DNA from: Lucifuga dentata
Lineage: Eukaryota; Chordata; Actinopteri; Ophidiiformes; Bythitidae
NCBI GenBank assembly: GCA_014773175.1
Contig: VXCM01002829.1
Coordinates: 37,793-101,792, forward strand
Direction of reading: 5' to 3'
Length of the DNA: 64,000 bases
In this document: piece after piece, positions 54,064-63,908 of the stretch
Numbering within the stretch: position 1 is the first letter of the stretch
Layout: every line of letters begins with the position of its first letter
Translations under genes and position numbers: made by a program
Notes under the pieces: model-generated
Database searches by the model: none
Seen by the model: the letters and a program-made list of their open reading frames with translations, nothing else
Told to the model about the DNA's origin: nothing

Positions 54064-54277
54064 AACGTCTTGACAACAACTTTATTCAGTGTTTGAAGTG
54101 GACCGGTAGTACTCACCGGTACACAGTACAGGGACCTCTGTGATTTCAATTTCAGAGTACCGGGACATTTTTGAGAGTACCGGAATCTCTCATTAAATCT
54201 TCCATACTTTACTGCAGAACAATGCAGAGGAAAACACTAGCAAAGATGCAGCCGGACAAATTAAATACTGTATATAT

Positions 54278-54540
54278 CAGGGATGGGCAACTTTCATGAG
54301 GATGAGGGTCAATAAAATTTAATTCTCACAGCCAAAGGGCCACACATTAAATAAAACAAAAGTCACAGTGAACTCAGTAACATTGAGACATTGAGACCTG
54401 GTACATTGAGTCTTTAACATTGAGACACTGAGCTTTGAAAATAAGGAAGATCTTCTGGGACACAAACTCTCCCAGACCCGACCCAATGACCAGCCAATGG
54501 TGACCAGCACACAGATAAGGAGACTACTGGCACCTTTTTT
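54278..54540 (+). mobile_element. hAT-like left end, truncated
   Basis: CAGGGATGGGCAACTTTCAT and AAAGGGCCACACATTAAATA match the element at 32194. No right end follows; it is probably cut by the next element. Confidence 0.55.
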
Positions 54541-54570
54541 TGTCACTGACTTTATTTAAAACAAACAACT

Positions 54571-54860
54571 GCATTTCAGCTCAAGGCCTTCGTTAACAAA
54601 CCAAGACATTACTAAACTAGTAACCCTGATGAAGGCCTTGAGCTGAAATGCGTTCAGTTTGTTCTCAAGACGACATGGGCTGCTGGAGTTTTCTCCTTTA
54701 GGATTACTGCCTACACCAGTGGAAAGCGATGATTTTATCAGGAAAATGGAACGAGCGCAGAGCTGGATATGTCTGCTCGCTCTGCTCACGTTCTGTCTGA
54801 TATTTAGTCATATTTTTGGAGTAGCAGCTAATTGGCTGACAGTGTCAACAAAGTCTGTTT
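54571..54860 (+). mobile_element. Penelope-like ends in inverted arrangement, hammerhead-like core
   Basis: GCATTTCAGCTCAAGGCCTT at 54571 recurs inverted at 54631-54651 (21 bp exact, 39-bp spacer). At 54626-54648 the plus strand has CTGATGA, twelve bases able to form a short stem II, and GAAA, the conserved core of hammerhead ribozymes carried by Penelope-like element ends (known). The minus-strand partner has lost CTGAT. Stem I pairing is not evident, so activity is doubtful. Sequence to about 54860 looks like the body of the same repeat. Confidence 0.42.
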
Positions 54861-55251
54861 GAACCAGATCCAGCAGCCAGAAAGTGATGCATGAGGTTTG
54901 ATTGATAAGTTCTGAGCCTGACACAGGAAGAGGGGAAAAAAAGGGCTGTGATATGTTTTTGGGATAAAGATCATTCTTTGCCTGTTTTTTGTGAATCAGT
55001 CACATTATTTATTCCATTGCTGCATTATTGTTTTTCACATTAGTTGTGGAATTGTTTTTTTTTTTTTTNTTTTTTTTTTTTTTGTTTTTTTTTTGTGGTT
55101 TTGCATCACATCAGACTTCCTATATGAACTTGGAATTTGTGAGAAAATAAAGATGGTAAATAAAACAATAATTAACATATATATGTTAATCCATCAATTA
55201 TTTAAAACCTTGACAATTTAGATGATTTTACTACCAATACTACCATTACTT

Positions 55252-55934
55252 AAAGGACCATACGGCCATTTTGTATGTTTGAGTCTAACATATTCAATTT
55301 TCATACATGTAACATTACGGACAATCATTTCCCAAAACAAACTACTGGAAGGGTGAATTTAAAAAAAAAAAAAGTTCCTATCTTCTAGACCACCATTGGT
55401 TTCAGTGCATTCTGATACGTTACTAAAATCAACTCATATTTGAAAGTTCTTGGGATAGGTAATCCATCATCGTGAACAAGACATATATTCAGGTTTTTTT
55501 TTTAGAAGTTATATAATTTTAGTGTTTAAGCGCAATAAAAAGCACAGAGTGATCTGAAAATGTTTCCTAGAGGTGCATTCAAGTGCTGTAGTGAAGAACT
55601 GACAACGGGAACCATTTTCAGATCACTCCACACTTTTTATTGTGCTTAAATGCTAAAATTATGTAACTTCGGAAAAAAAAAAAACAGAATACACGTCTTC
55701 TTAGCGATGATGGATAACCTATTCCAAGAACATTTCAAGTATCAACAAGTTGGTTTTAATAATGTAGCAGAATGAACTGAAACCAATGGTCTGGAATGTA
55801 GGAAAACATGTTTGTTTTTTTTTTAAATTCACCATTCCAGTAGTATGCTTTGAGAAATGATTGTCAGTAATGTTACATGTATGAAAATTGAATATATTAG
55901 GCTCAACCATGCAAAATGGCCGGTATGGTCCTTT
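55252..55934 (+). mobile_element. RepA foldback (head-to-head halves, ~310-bp arms)
   Basis: The left arm (55252-55561) and right arm (55612-55934) are the same half of RepA variant B in opposite orientation; for example TTAGTGTTTAAGCGCAATAA on the left and TTATTGTGCTTAAATGCTAA on the right, and GATCTGAAAATG against CATTTTCAGATC next to the spacer. The spacer of about 50 bp contains GCATTCAAGTGCTGTAGTG and is unrelated to normal RepA. Other copies have only ~85-bp TIRs, so this is a rearrangement. Transcribed within intron 2 it would form a long hairpin. Confidence 0.83.
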
Positions 55935-56040
55935 AAGCAGAATTTGGAGTGCCAGATTTCACTTGAAATGTAATGTTCTTCTTATTCTTCTGGTGCCATT
56001 AGCACTTTATCCCTCAAAGGAAAGCATGTTGGACACTTAC

Positions 56041-56146
56041 CAGGCGTTCCGACATCGGCGTCTTGTCGCTGGCGGGTAAATGCTGCTCCAGGGCCAAGAC
56101 GATGCAGTTGGCGATAATTGTAGCCAGGATCATGTACTCAAATGGA
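56041..56146 (-). CDS. cacna1a: Cav2.1-like alpha-1A, coding exon 2 (domain I S1)
   Basis: This 106-bp exon completes codon 91 and encodes residues 92-126, [14 protein letters not shown] through KTPMSERL. It covers transmembrane segment IS1 and the start of the S1-S2 loop of the first voltage-sensor domain. Joined to exon 1 it gives ITEWPPFEYMIL, the invariant Cav2 sequence, which proves the unusual junction. The acceptor is AC (56148-56147), preceded by TCCTTAAC, a U12 branch-site match. The donor is an ordinary GTAAGT at 56040, so intron 2 is major-class. Variation from the mammalian protein is confined to the loop (LPASDK where mammals have LPDDDK). Confidence 0.96.
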
Positions 56147-56989
56147 GTGTGAAGGTTAAGGAGCATTTCAAAGAACATTTGCATTCATTTAAATACATTT
56201 CATAGTTAAGTCATGAACGATGGTGTTAATGTATGAGTGAACACATGCTTTTCTCTTAGGATACGTGATTAAAATGACTTTAGTGGGAGTATAGCCAGCA
56301 GCGGTTCGTGATTTGCAACACATTTTAGTCTCATAAAACGATGGAAGACATGTAACTAAATGTTTATGCATCTCGCTGTGTGATGAATCAAACTTTAACT
56401 CTGATGCATTCTTTCCACTAAAGCATAATGTTTCCCTTCATGCTCTGGTTGAAGGCTTTTCTAGAAAGCATCCTATACACAGGCTCATGGTCTTTCCAGA
56501 TGGTTGACCATTTCCAACCATTTTCAATGGTTGGCTCATTCTGCAATCCATTTTTACCGCGTCATTGCCTGCGGATCAAGGCCTATTGAAGGCCTACGAA
56601 ACACAGGGGAATAGCTTGCTTATGACTATTAAAACCAAGATGCAGGATTTTTTTTTTTTTTTTTTTTTTTACCCATAAGACACTCTGATCATGCAATCAT
56701 GACAGGATTTTTGCTGACAAATAATAAATGCTAACAGGCTATTTTACTGTTTTAACTGGAATTGTTTTGTTTGTTTTCCTGGATTGTGGTCCAGTGGAGT
56801 GGGAACGACATCGATAAATTGAGCTAATGTTGTTCTCACTGTCGCCCACAGAGCAGATTCAGCTGTCCGACTGCATTTGGCCCTCAATCTCTGGCTTTCC
56901 AGCCTGAGCAGTTTCACTGCAAAAATATTCTTTTTTTTTTTTTTTTNTTTTTTTTTTTTTTTTTATTCCTGCAACCCTGCAAGGATAGG

Positions 56990-57031
56990 TGGGTACAGAG
57001 AGGATGGATGGATGGATGGATGGATGGATGG
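56990..57031 (+). repeat. SINE-like tail with (GGAT)n
   Basis: CTGCAAGGATAGGTGGGTACAG and (GGAT)n form the 3' tail of the repeat seen at 28540, following a T-homopolymer with an N (56947). Confidence 0.65.
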
Positions 57032-57306
57032 ATTAAAAAATAATGCAATCTACATCCAACTGAAATTTAAGTTGTTTTTGTACATGAGAAGTGAAAAAAT
57101 ACTTGTGACCTGAGATAATTTCAGTTGTTTCACTGTTCAAAGACGTTTCTGACCTGTCAGCTTCTTCTTTTCTTGGTGGGGTTTGTGCAAGAATAAAATG
57201 AACACCCTGCTTTTCATTGTAATTAATTCTTATCTTTAAAAAAGCAATACTATCATCCATTAATGCTGTCCCTCAGGCACAGTGTTAATACATCTCCAAT
57301 TTCCTT

Positions 57307-57530
57307 AAAGGACTACACCAGTGATTTTACATGTTTAAGCTCAATAAATAATCCCCGCATGTATGTTACTTTACTGACAATCACCTTCCAGAACATAAAA
57401 CCACATTTTAATTTTAGTGTTATTTTTTCAAATCCCCTAATTTTTAAAATTTTCAGGTGATTTCCCCCTTCCCCCCCTTAAAATTCAATATTTTGTCTCT
57501 TAGCATGTACGTCTGAATGTAGAAGGGATC
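57307..57530 (+). mobile_element. RepA left half
   Basis: AAAGGACTACACCAGTGATT through TTTTCAGGTGATTTCCCCC to about 57530; diverged and lacking the right half. Confidence 0.7.
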
Positions 57531-58244
57531 CTACATGGACTGTTTGTCTGTTTTTCATGACAACAGGTATTCCTCTGTCTCATGTTCAGCGATGTTGGTC
57601 AGCAGCCGGTGCTCGACGAACATCACCTGATGTTTATGAGCAAATCATGACTCAAATCTTCATCTCTCCTCCTCTTATTCTACCTTAGGGAAGCCTGGAC
57701 GGTTTGCTTTCGTCGCGTCTCATGGCTTCTTACAGAATCAGGGGAAGTTTAAGGAGTTTTGTACCAGAGGATGATAGTAACAAAACACGTTTGGGGACAC
57801 TTTTTGCTCTTTACCATCATGGTACTCCTCACAGGAACATCGCACTGAGGCTTTAGAATCATAGATTTGCCGAATCATGGCCCAGTTGCTGTATTTTGAG
57901 TCTCCCTGTTGTCTACAAGCTTGAAAATTGAGTCACTAGGCTGGAAAACACAGTTCCAACTGTATGAACAATTAATGGCATTTCTCCCCAAAAGGCAGAT
58001 ACACCCACACCCATCCAAGTGATGGTTTAGTCCACTGTGGAATGCGGGTGTGGTTGAACACAGGAATTCTCTGTTCAAGCTACTTTTTTCCAGTTCCGTG
58101 ACTCACCTCCAACCTCCTTGACATCCAACCATCTATGTGACTAAGATGAACCTTCACAGACAGTCTCCCTATTGTTATGATTTCATTTTCTGTCTTTCTA
58201 ACTGCTTTCCCACCTGAGGCTCCTATTACACACCTGGCTGTTCA
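57531..58244. other. Unassigned intronic sequence
   Basis: Moderately GC-balanced sequence with no coding or repeat match I can defend. Confidence 0.5.
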
Positions 58245-58395
58245 AAGATCTCCAGAGTTTTCTTCTATTCTTTCCTTTACATGCAGAGTTTTTTAAAGGA
58301 GATTTTTCTTGTCTCCCTAGAGAGCTTAGATGGGTTGGGAGACATTGCTGTACAGCCCTTTGAGATATTTTATGTGATATTGATTTGACATGACT
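58245..58395 (+). repeat. SINE-like repeat tail
   Basis: TCTCCCTAGAGAGCTTAGAT, CAGCCCTTTGAGATATTTTA and TGATATTGATTTGACATGAC match the inner element at 47027-47268. Confidence 0.6.
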
Positions 58396-58671
58396 TGACT
58401 ACACTTTTTTTTTTTCAAGTAATGCAGGTTTGAAGTACTGGTACTGTGAATATTTGTAGTCTGTGTAACTTATACTACATCTCAGAGAGAAACCTTGTTG
58501 TACTAGATGTTACCTGATGGCTGTAAGAAAATACACAAACAACATAAATTAAAAGCTCATGCAAAATGATCCAACTGTGCTATAGTTTAAATTATACAGG
58601 GTGCACAAGTTCTCACCCACAGCAGAGACCAGGGTTCGATTCCTAGCAGTGCTACCTCTGAGGAGATGTGG

Positions 58672-58806
58672 ATATTCGGAGTCACAATGCTCATGAACGT
58701 CAGCGAGCGTCTTATTTACAGCAATAAATCTCAGTTACNATATTCGGAGTCACAATGCTCATGAACGTCAGCGAGCGTCTTATTTACAGCAATAAATCTC
58801 AGTTAC
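58672..58806 (+). other. Assembly duplication: 67 bp, N, same 67 bp
   Basis: 58672-58738 and 58740-58806 are identical around a single N at 58739. Treat as one copy. Confidence 0.85.
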
Positions 58807-58923
58807 GCCACCCTCCGGCCAACTTTCCTTCAGTTTTAAGGAAAAAACAAACGAGATTTTAAGGGTGAACACATGACAAGTGGAATTTGGCTCTGCAGTG
58901 TTGAAAGAGCAGCGTGGGCGACT

Positions 58924-58944
58924 TTCAGCACCACGGACAGCGCT
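58924..58944 (+). promoter_or_regulatory. RE1/NRSE silencer (REST-binding) motif
   Basis: The plus strand reads TTCAGCACCACGGACAGCGC followed by T. As I recall the canonical 21-bp RE1, only the last base differs. Both half sites (TTCAGCACC and GGACAGCGC) are intact with normal spacing. It sits in intron 1, about 0.87 kb downstream of the start codon of a neuron-specific channel gene. REST silences neuronal genes in non-neuronal cells through such sites (established); its action here is inferred. Confidence 0.88.
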
Positions 58945-59546
58945 CCCAGCTGAGATCTTGGCTCTAACTCACCAAAATAACGCGCAAATGGCTTTTTCTA
59001 ACAATTATGAGTCAAAGTAGACGGGGAGGAGGAGGGGGAGGTCAGTGAACGCAACACTCCCGAGTTGTTCTTCCCCTTTTTACGCGCAGCTTCTGATCGA
59101 CTCGTACTGGAAATCAGTGGCGATGTTTGATCATTATTAACAACGTGACAAAAGAAATCAGCAGGCTGGGAACGGACAGGGTTCCACGGAAAGGCGGCAC
59201 AATGGGTGGGTGGTGGGAGCTCTGTGGACTCTTTTCACGCCTGCATCTATTGGGAAAACATCTTTGTGTCATGTAGAGATAAGAAGCCGAGCGACAGGTG
59301 CAGCCAGTGTTGCGCGGAGAGAAATGAAAGGAAATGTAGCGCTATAGTATCACAAACGAACACAAAGGAGAAAGAATACACTCATCTCAGAGCTTAAACT
59401 TAAAAGCTTCACAAATACAAGCTAGCGTGTTTCTCTGCAGCCTAGAAAAGGCGTGTGTGTGAATGCCGACAAGGGCGGATGGGTTATACAAACGCATGGA
59501 TGACACCTTGTTTCACCCACATGGTGGAGGTGCTAGGGAAGGATAT

Positions 59547-59818
59547 GGCCACTCAGTTATTCGCTTTGCATACTTCCTTATGAGATTGTCTTCGCGGAAG
59601 ATGAAGAGGGAGCGGTTGACAGTGAGGCAGTTTTGTTTGACAGGGTTGGGGTTGTAAATGGCCATTGTCCGGGCTCTCTGGGCCATCGACTGCTTGTACA
59701 TCCTCTGGCCGCCCGGAGCGCCACCACCCCGGGCTCCCCCTCTCCCAGCGCCCGGTCCACCGCCTCTCCCTCCGCCGCCTCCATAGCGGGTGGGAAGGTC
59801 TTCTGCGAAACGAGCCAT
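59547..59818 (-). CDS. cacna1a: Cav2.1-like calcium channel alpha-1A, coding exon 1 (N terminus)
   Basis: The exon encodes residues 1-90 plus two bases of codon 91 of a voltage-gated Ca2+ channel pore subunit. The start codon at 59818-59816 has A at -3 and G at +4, a good Kozak context. The protein opens [14 protein letters not shown], has a glycine-rich stretch at about residues 13-37, then [16 protein letters not shown] and [11 protein letters not shown], and ends KRITEWP. The MARF start, QRMYKQSM and CLTVNRSLF fit CACNA1A better than CACNA1B. The segment is the cytosolic N terminus; in Cav2.2 the equivalent YKQS-AQRART region takes part in G-protein inhibition (known for the family). The exon is GC-rich, with the Gly run coded by GGN codons. 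The donor is not GT but ATATCCTT, a U12-type site, and reading on past it gives non-homologous residues. Teleosts often have two cacna1a paralogues; I cannot say which this is. Confidence 0.95.
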
Positions 59819-60424
59819 TCTGGAAACGCACAGATCCGACAGGGAAAATCCAAACTGGTGTCAGTGGGAGTGGAGGGGAGACGCATCACAACAAACACAC
59901 TTCATCCAAACCACAGCTCAGCACGAGTGTTTACGGGGAAAATAAAGCGGCATGATCGAAAAGCCCGTTCTCCTCATCCTCCCCATTCATTCATCTTCAG
60001 GGAAATCATAAGGGGAAAAAAAAGAAGAAAGTTTAAAATAGCCTTCAGAGCGCACTCCAAATTAAAAAAAAAAAAAAAAAAAAANAAAAAAAAAAAAAAA
60101 AAAATTAAACACTTCACTTTCAGGCTGTTGCATCCAAATCAGCAGGGCTGTGCGTGGAAAATGATCACGCTGAAATGAGATAAGATCAGCACAGCCAGCT
60201 TGTCTCAGTCCAAAATACTGACAGCATCATGTCAGCGCCGAAACACTTGCTGAAACTCTCCTGAAACGTCTTAAGATGTCAGCCAGAATGTGTGTGTGAG
60301 AGAAAAAACTCTGAAATCACTCTCTTCCTTTTTCAGAGGAGAGCAGGAATAAAACAAGCCAATCCAGTACGAGCCATTGTCCTCTGATGCCTATTTGATC
60401 GCTCTCTGTATGGGGGCTGTAGGC
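59819..60424 (-). other. Putative 5' UTR of cacna1a
   Basis: Sequence between the start codon and the promoter candidate. It includes a homopolymer with a single N at 60085 (A on the plus strand, T on the transcript strand), so its true length is uncertain. I see no conserved coding potential on this strand. Confidence 0.4.
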
Positions 60425-60481
60425 TTTATAGCAACTCCTCAGGAGAATAAGGAGGAGCGCACGTGACCACAATGGGCCAAT
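60425..60481 (-). promoter_or_regulatory. Candidate core promoter of cacna1a
   Basis: Reading toward the gene on the minus strand there is a CCAAT box in reverse orientation (60477-60481 on the plus strand), a CACGTG E-box (60460-60465) and a TATAAA-like box (60430-60425). Spacing fits a promoter starting transcription near 60390-60400, giving a 5' UTR of roughly 575 nt if unspliced. The surroundings (about 60440-60520) are richer in CpG than the introns. Start sites cannot be read from sequence, and a further upstream exon is possible. Confidence 0.45.
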
Positions 60482-60485
60482 CGGG

Positions 60486-61070
60486 AGCTGGAGCGCACAG
60501 ACGCGCTCAGCGGCTGTTGGCGGATTGTAAAAGACACTATAAAACTAATAATGACGGTCAGAAAAACGCTGGGGTCAAATATAAAAGAATAGTCAGCATT
60601 TATTTTACCACCAACAGTCGGAAAAAAAGCATGCATTTCTGTAAAAATATATGAGAAATTAGTACATAAAAATGTACACCTTCAGCATCCTGCGCTGCAA
60701 AAATATCCATCATTTGTTGAAATGTAGTTTTATAGACTATGTTTGACTGCTGTGATCAGTTTAATAATCATCGAGATTGAATTAAAATCGCTGTACGCAA
60801 TATCAAGGAAATGCTACTTGATAAAACATCGGAAATTTCCTTGTTGGCAGATTTTTCAGTAATTTCAAAAAAAGACAAAAATAGAAAAAAATGCATTAAA
60901 ATAAGCACTACAAAAGGAAAAACAAAATATGCAGAAATGCCTGTAAAAAATTTAAATAATAATAATATAAATAATGAATAATAATTAAAATATTATATTA
61001 CTTTTTTAATCTAACCAGTTACTCTTAATTATCATCTCATTTTTCTCATGGCACTTTTTCCTGTATTTCT

Positions 61071-61122
<52 letters not shown>

Positions 61123-62555
61123 TTCAGATAGATAAAAAGTAAAAGATAGTATCAACAAATATTTTTAGGAATAAATCCCATCATGTTATCTACAGCTTCA
61201 TCTTTCCAAACTAGAGGACAAACTTCATGACTCTACATTTACTCAGGACGTTATAAAACTCAATTATGCTTCTTACTGACTTATTTAATTTTATTGTGAT
61301 TTTTACATTTTCTTTTGTCAAGAGTCTCAAATAGCCATTTTCAAGGTTTGTTGCTGTAGGTCAAAACTTAAGCTTCATCAGGTGTGAGTCACTTCCTGTT
61401 AATATTTAAAGAGTTTATTTCCAAAAACCTAAAGTCTGCCACACATGTCTTTTAGTCTTCATATTAATGATCAACATAACTTCAGTGCTATAATTTGTTT
61501 CGATGCTGTACTGGCTTTTATTTTAAAAATGTGGACATCTACATTAGCAAGAAAAAACACCCTTTAGTAACAATGTCATTTATTCCTAAACATATATGTA
61601 TGCTGATTTTGACCTACAGTGACTTCAGCATTAACATCAGATTTGCATACAGTGACCCTTACAAAAAAATAAACAATTCATAGGCTGTGCATATTGCACA
61701 GTTGCTGCAATAATTGAATACACTGTAGATTTTTTTAAATTATTATTTATTTGGTGTCAGCAAAACAATTTTTAATCTTTATTAGAATCAGTGATTTTTA
61801 TTTTTTTTGCTTTTGAGTCTTTAACTTCAGCCAAATCATAATGTGGTTCTAGAAATGCCTGTGATGCCATCTCGTGGTTTAAAGTATATACTGAAACAAA
61901 AAAAAGGAAAATTTGGATTTTTTTCATTTTAATTTTGACGTAAATACATAAAGGTAGAAATGCAATGTATTTGACTAATCTTATATTAATATTGCTGCCA
62001 AAGAAGCTGATAGTGAATATTATGGTTCCTTGGTTTTAATTACTAATGGTGTCAAAGCTGGATTAGACAAGTGAGTCTTATGGAACTATTAAAAAAAAAA
62101 AAAAAANTAAAAAAAAAAAAAAAAGTCATGGCTGCTTTAAATACCACTTAATTTAAGCAAATTATGCTGATGAAGCTTTTTTATGTTTTGATATTAATAT
62201 GGCATTTTTGCATTTAATTTTAGCATAGTGGAGATTTATCTTTCAATTAAATAGTTCCTGCTCTTCCCTGATATCTCAACTGGTGATGCGCACATACGAG
62301 CGACATCACAAAATCGGTGGAAACTAATCACGGTCATCATTTTGAATATGTACACATGAAACATGGTTAGAACCAGGTTTTTTTTTTTTTTTTACATGAT
62401 AACTTGTGTAGCAGTGTTAGCGGTGTTAGCTGGTTTTCGTGTTCCAGCAGCTGATCATATTTGCACATTTATACATCATGAAATTCTCTAGGATTCTGAA
62501 GAGTATTTGGGGAGAAAACATATCGGACAAAAATTTATCAACTGAGATTTTTTTT
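60486..62555. other. Upstream region, no gene recognised
   Basis: AT-rich sequence 5' of the gene with a (CA)n at 61072-61120 and an A-homopolymer with N near 62107. I see no coding potential or known repeat. Confidence 0.6.
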
Positions 62556-63103
62556 AAAGGACAATATTGGTGATATTGCATGTTTGAGCCCAATGTGCAC
62601 AACCCGCACACGCGTTATGTTAATGTTTCTCAAAATATCTACTGGAACAGCAAATTTAACATCTTTTTTCCTACCTTCCAGACTCCCATTGGTTTCAGTT
62701 CATTCCAGTATGCTATAAAAATCAACTTATAGAGACTTGAAAAGATAAATAATCCATCACAGCAAAGATGATGTCTATTATGCTTTTTGTACAGTAACTG
62801 TGTAACTAACCCAATACAAAAGATAATGTATGTCTCTGCCAGGGAATGTAGTCACAAAAGAAGATGGCATTTACCAAGAAATTAAAAACAACCATGCCCT
62901 CTTCAATGGTGCCTAAGTAAGGTGAAACAATGAATTTTAAGGTGGGTGCATCACCTGAACATTTGATTTTGAAACATTGGGGGATTTGGAAAAATAACAG
63001 AAATCTAAAATATGGTTTTATGATTTAGGAACTGGTTGTCAGTAATGTAACATGTATGCACCTGTACTGGGCTTAAACATGCAAAATTGCTGGTATGGTT
63101 CTG
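62556..63103 (-). mobile_element. RepA copy upstream of the gene
   Basis: AAAGGACAATATTGGTGATA at the left and TTGCTGGTATGGTTCTGG at the right, with TTCCAGTATGCTATAAAAATC and TGATGTCTATTATGC inside. About 548 bp, type A reversed. Confidence 0.82.
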
Positions 63104-63249
63104 GTATGACACACTACTGCAATTCCTCAAAAGGACTCTAGATGGCACTGTTTCCGACACGTCAGAAGCAATGCCATCTAGCATCCATGTTGTCCCTTTG
63201 AGATTACAGATGCTTCAAATAATAATAATAATAATATGCTATCTCGAGT

Positions 63250-63600
63250 CTGTTTGAAGATAACCACTGACAAGTGGAGCTCACCTGCTGGACCACGGTG
63301 TGCTGTTCATGGCCTCGTGATTCTTCACGATCTGACGCACGCCATCTCTCCTTCCAGGCTTTGAAAGTCCCTCCAGCTGTAAAACGGTGTGGTAATTTTG
63401 CAGAGTGTTTGTGTCACCTGACGTCCACGAAGGTTCCTGCAGGTCTATGCAGGTATCTGCCCCCTCCTCACATCCATCTGCCCCCTTCTGGCCAGGCAGG
63501 GATCTACTGTCAGATGACTGAGCCCAGGAGCCCCACTCTGCACCCACAGTCAGCATCCGCCAGGAGCTGAATGTGGCTGATCGCACGGCTGGTGATGTTA
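63250..63600. other. GC-richer block of unknown nature
   Basis: A 350-bp stretch of higher GC between two RepA copies. Both strands have frames of about 100 codons, neither resembling a protein I know. On the minus strand CCAGCAG|GTGAGC looks like a splice donor at 63284. It could be an upstream noncoding exon, part of a neighbouring gene, or an unrecognised repeat. Confidence 0.3.
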
Positions 63601-63656
63601 GAGAAACAGGTTAAATGTGTGTGTGAAGGTCTGATCTGTATACATGTCGTAGTTTT

Positions 63657-63908
63657 AAAGGACCATATCATTCATTTTGCATGTTTGAGCCTAATATATT
63701 CAACTTTCATACACATAGGGTTACTGACAATCATTTCCCAAACATACTACTGGAATGGTGAATTAAAAATGTTTGTCCTACCCTCCAGACTCCCACTGGT
63801 TTCAGTTCATTCTGGTACAGAATTAATTTGTTGATACTAGAAATGTTCTTGGGATAATCCATCATTGTGAACGTGACGTGTACTTAGGATTTTTTTTTTT
63901 AGAAGTGA
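63657..63908 (-). mobile_element. RepA partial copy, variant B
   Basis: Starts AAAGGACCATATCATTCATT and follows variant B through TTTCAGTTCATTCTGGTACA and GAAATGTTCTTGGGATAATC, breaking off near 63908. Confidence 0.75.

Larger units (their letters stand above)
51701..56040 (-). other. Intron 2 of cacna1a (about 4.3 kb)
   Basis: Major-class intron with GTAAGT donor and CTGTAG acceptor. It contains a (CT)n at 52531-52573, a 19-bp tandem repeat at 53463-53519, a LINE 3' end near 53811-53960, a Penelope-like cluster at 53940-54860 and the foldback RepA copy at 55252-55934. From 51701 to 52530 and 52574 to 53460 I see nothing specific. Confidence 0.85.
56147..59546 (-). other. Intron 1 of cacna1a: U12-type AT-AC intron
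   Basis: Read on the minus strand the intron begins ATATCCTT (59546-59539) and ends TCCTTAAC-CTTCAC-AC with the terminal AC at 56148-56147. These match the minor-spliceosome donor, branch site and AC acceptor; the branch A lies about ten bases from the end, a spacing usual for U12 introns. Only this junction restores the conserved TEWPPFEY. Voltage-gated Na+ and Ca2+ channel genes are known carriers of such introns. The intron is about 3.4 kb and holds an RE1 motif, a partial RepA copy, two SINE-like tails and an assembly duplication. Confidence 0.93.

Noticed and set aside
58633..58643. GGTTCGATTCC as a tRNA gene T arm
   Set aside because: No acceptor or D arm can be built upstream; at most a SINE remnant.
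59633..60178. 181-codon frame antisense to exon 1
   Set aside because: It is the shadow of the GC-rich, glycine-coding exon on the other strand, runs through an A-homopolymer with an N, and has no recognisable motif.
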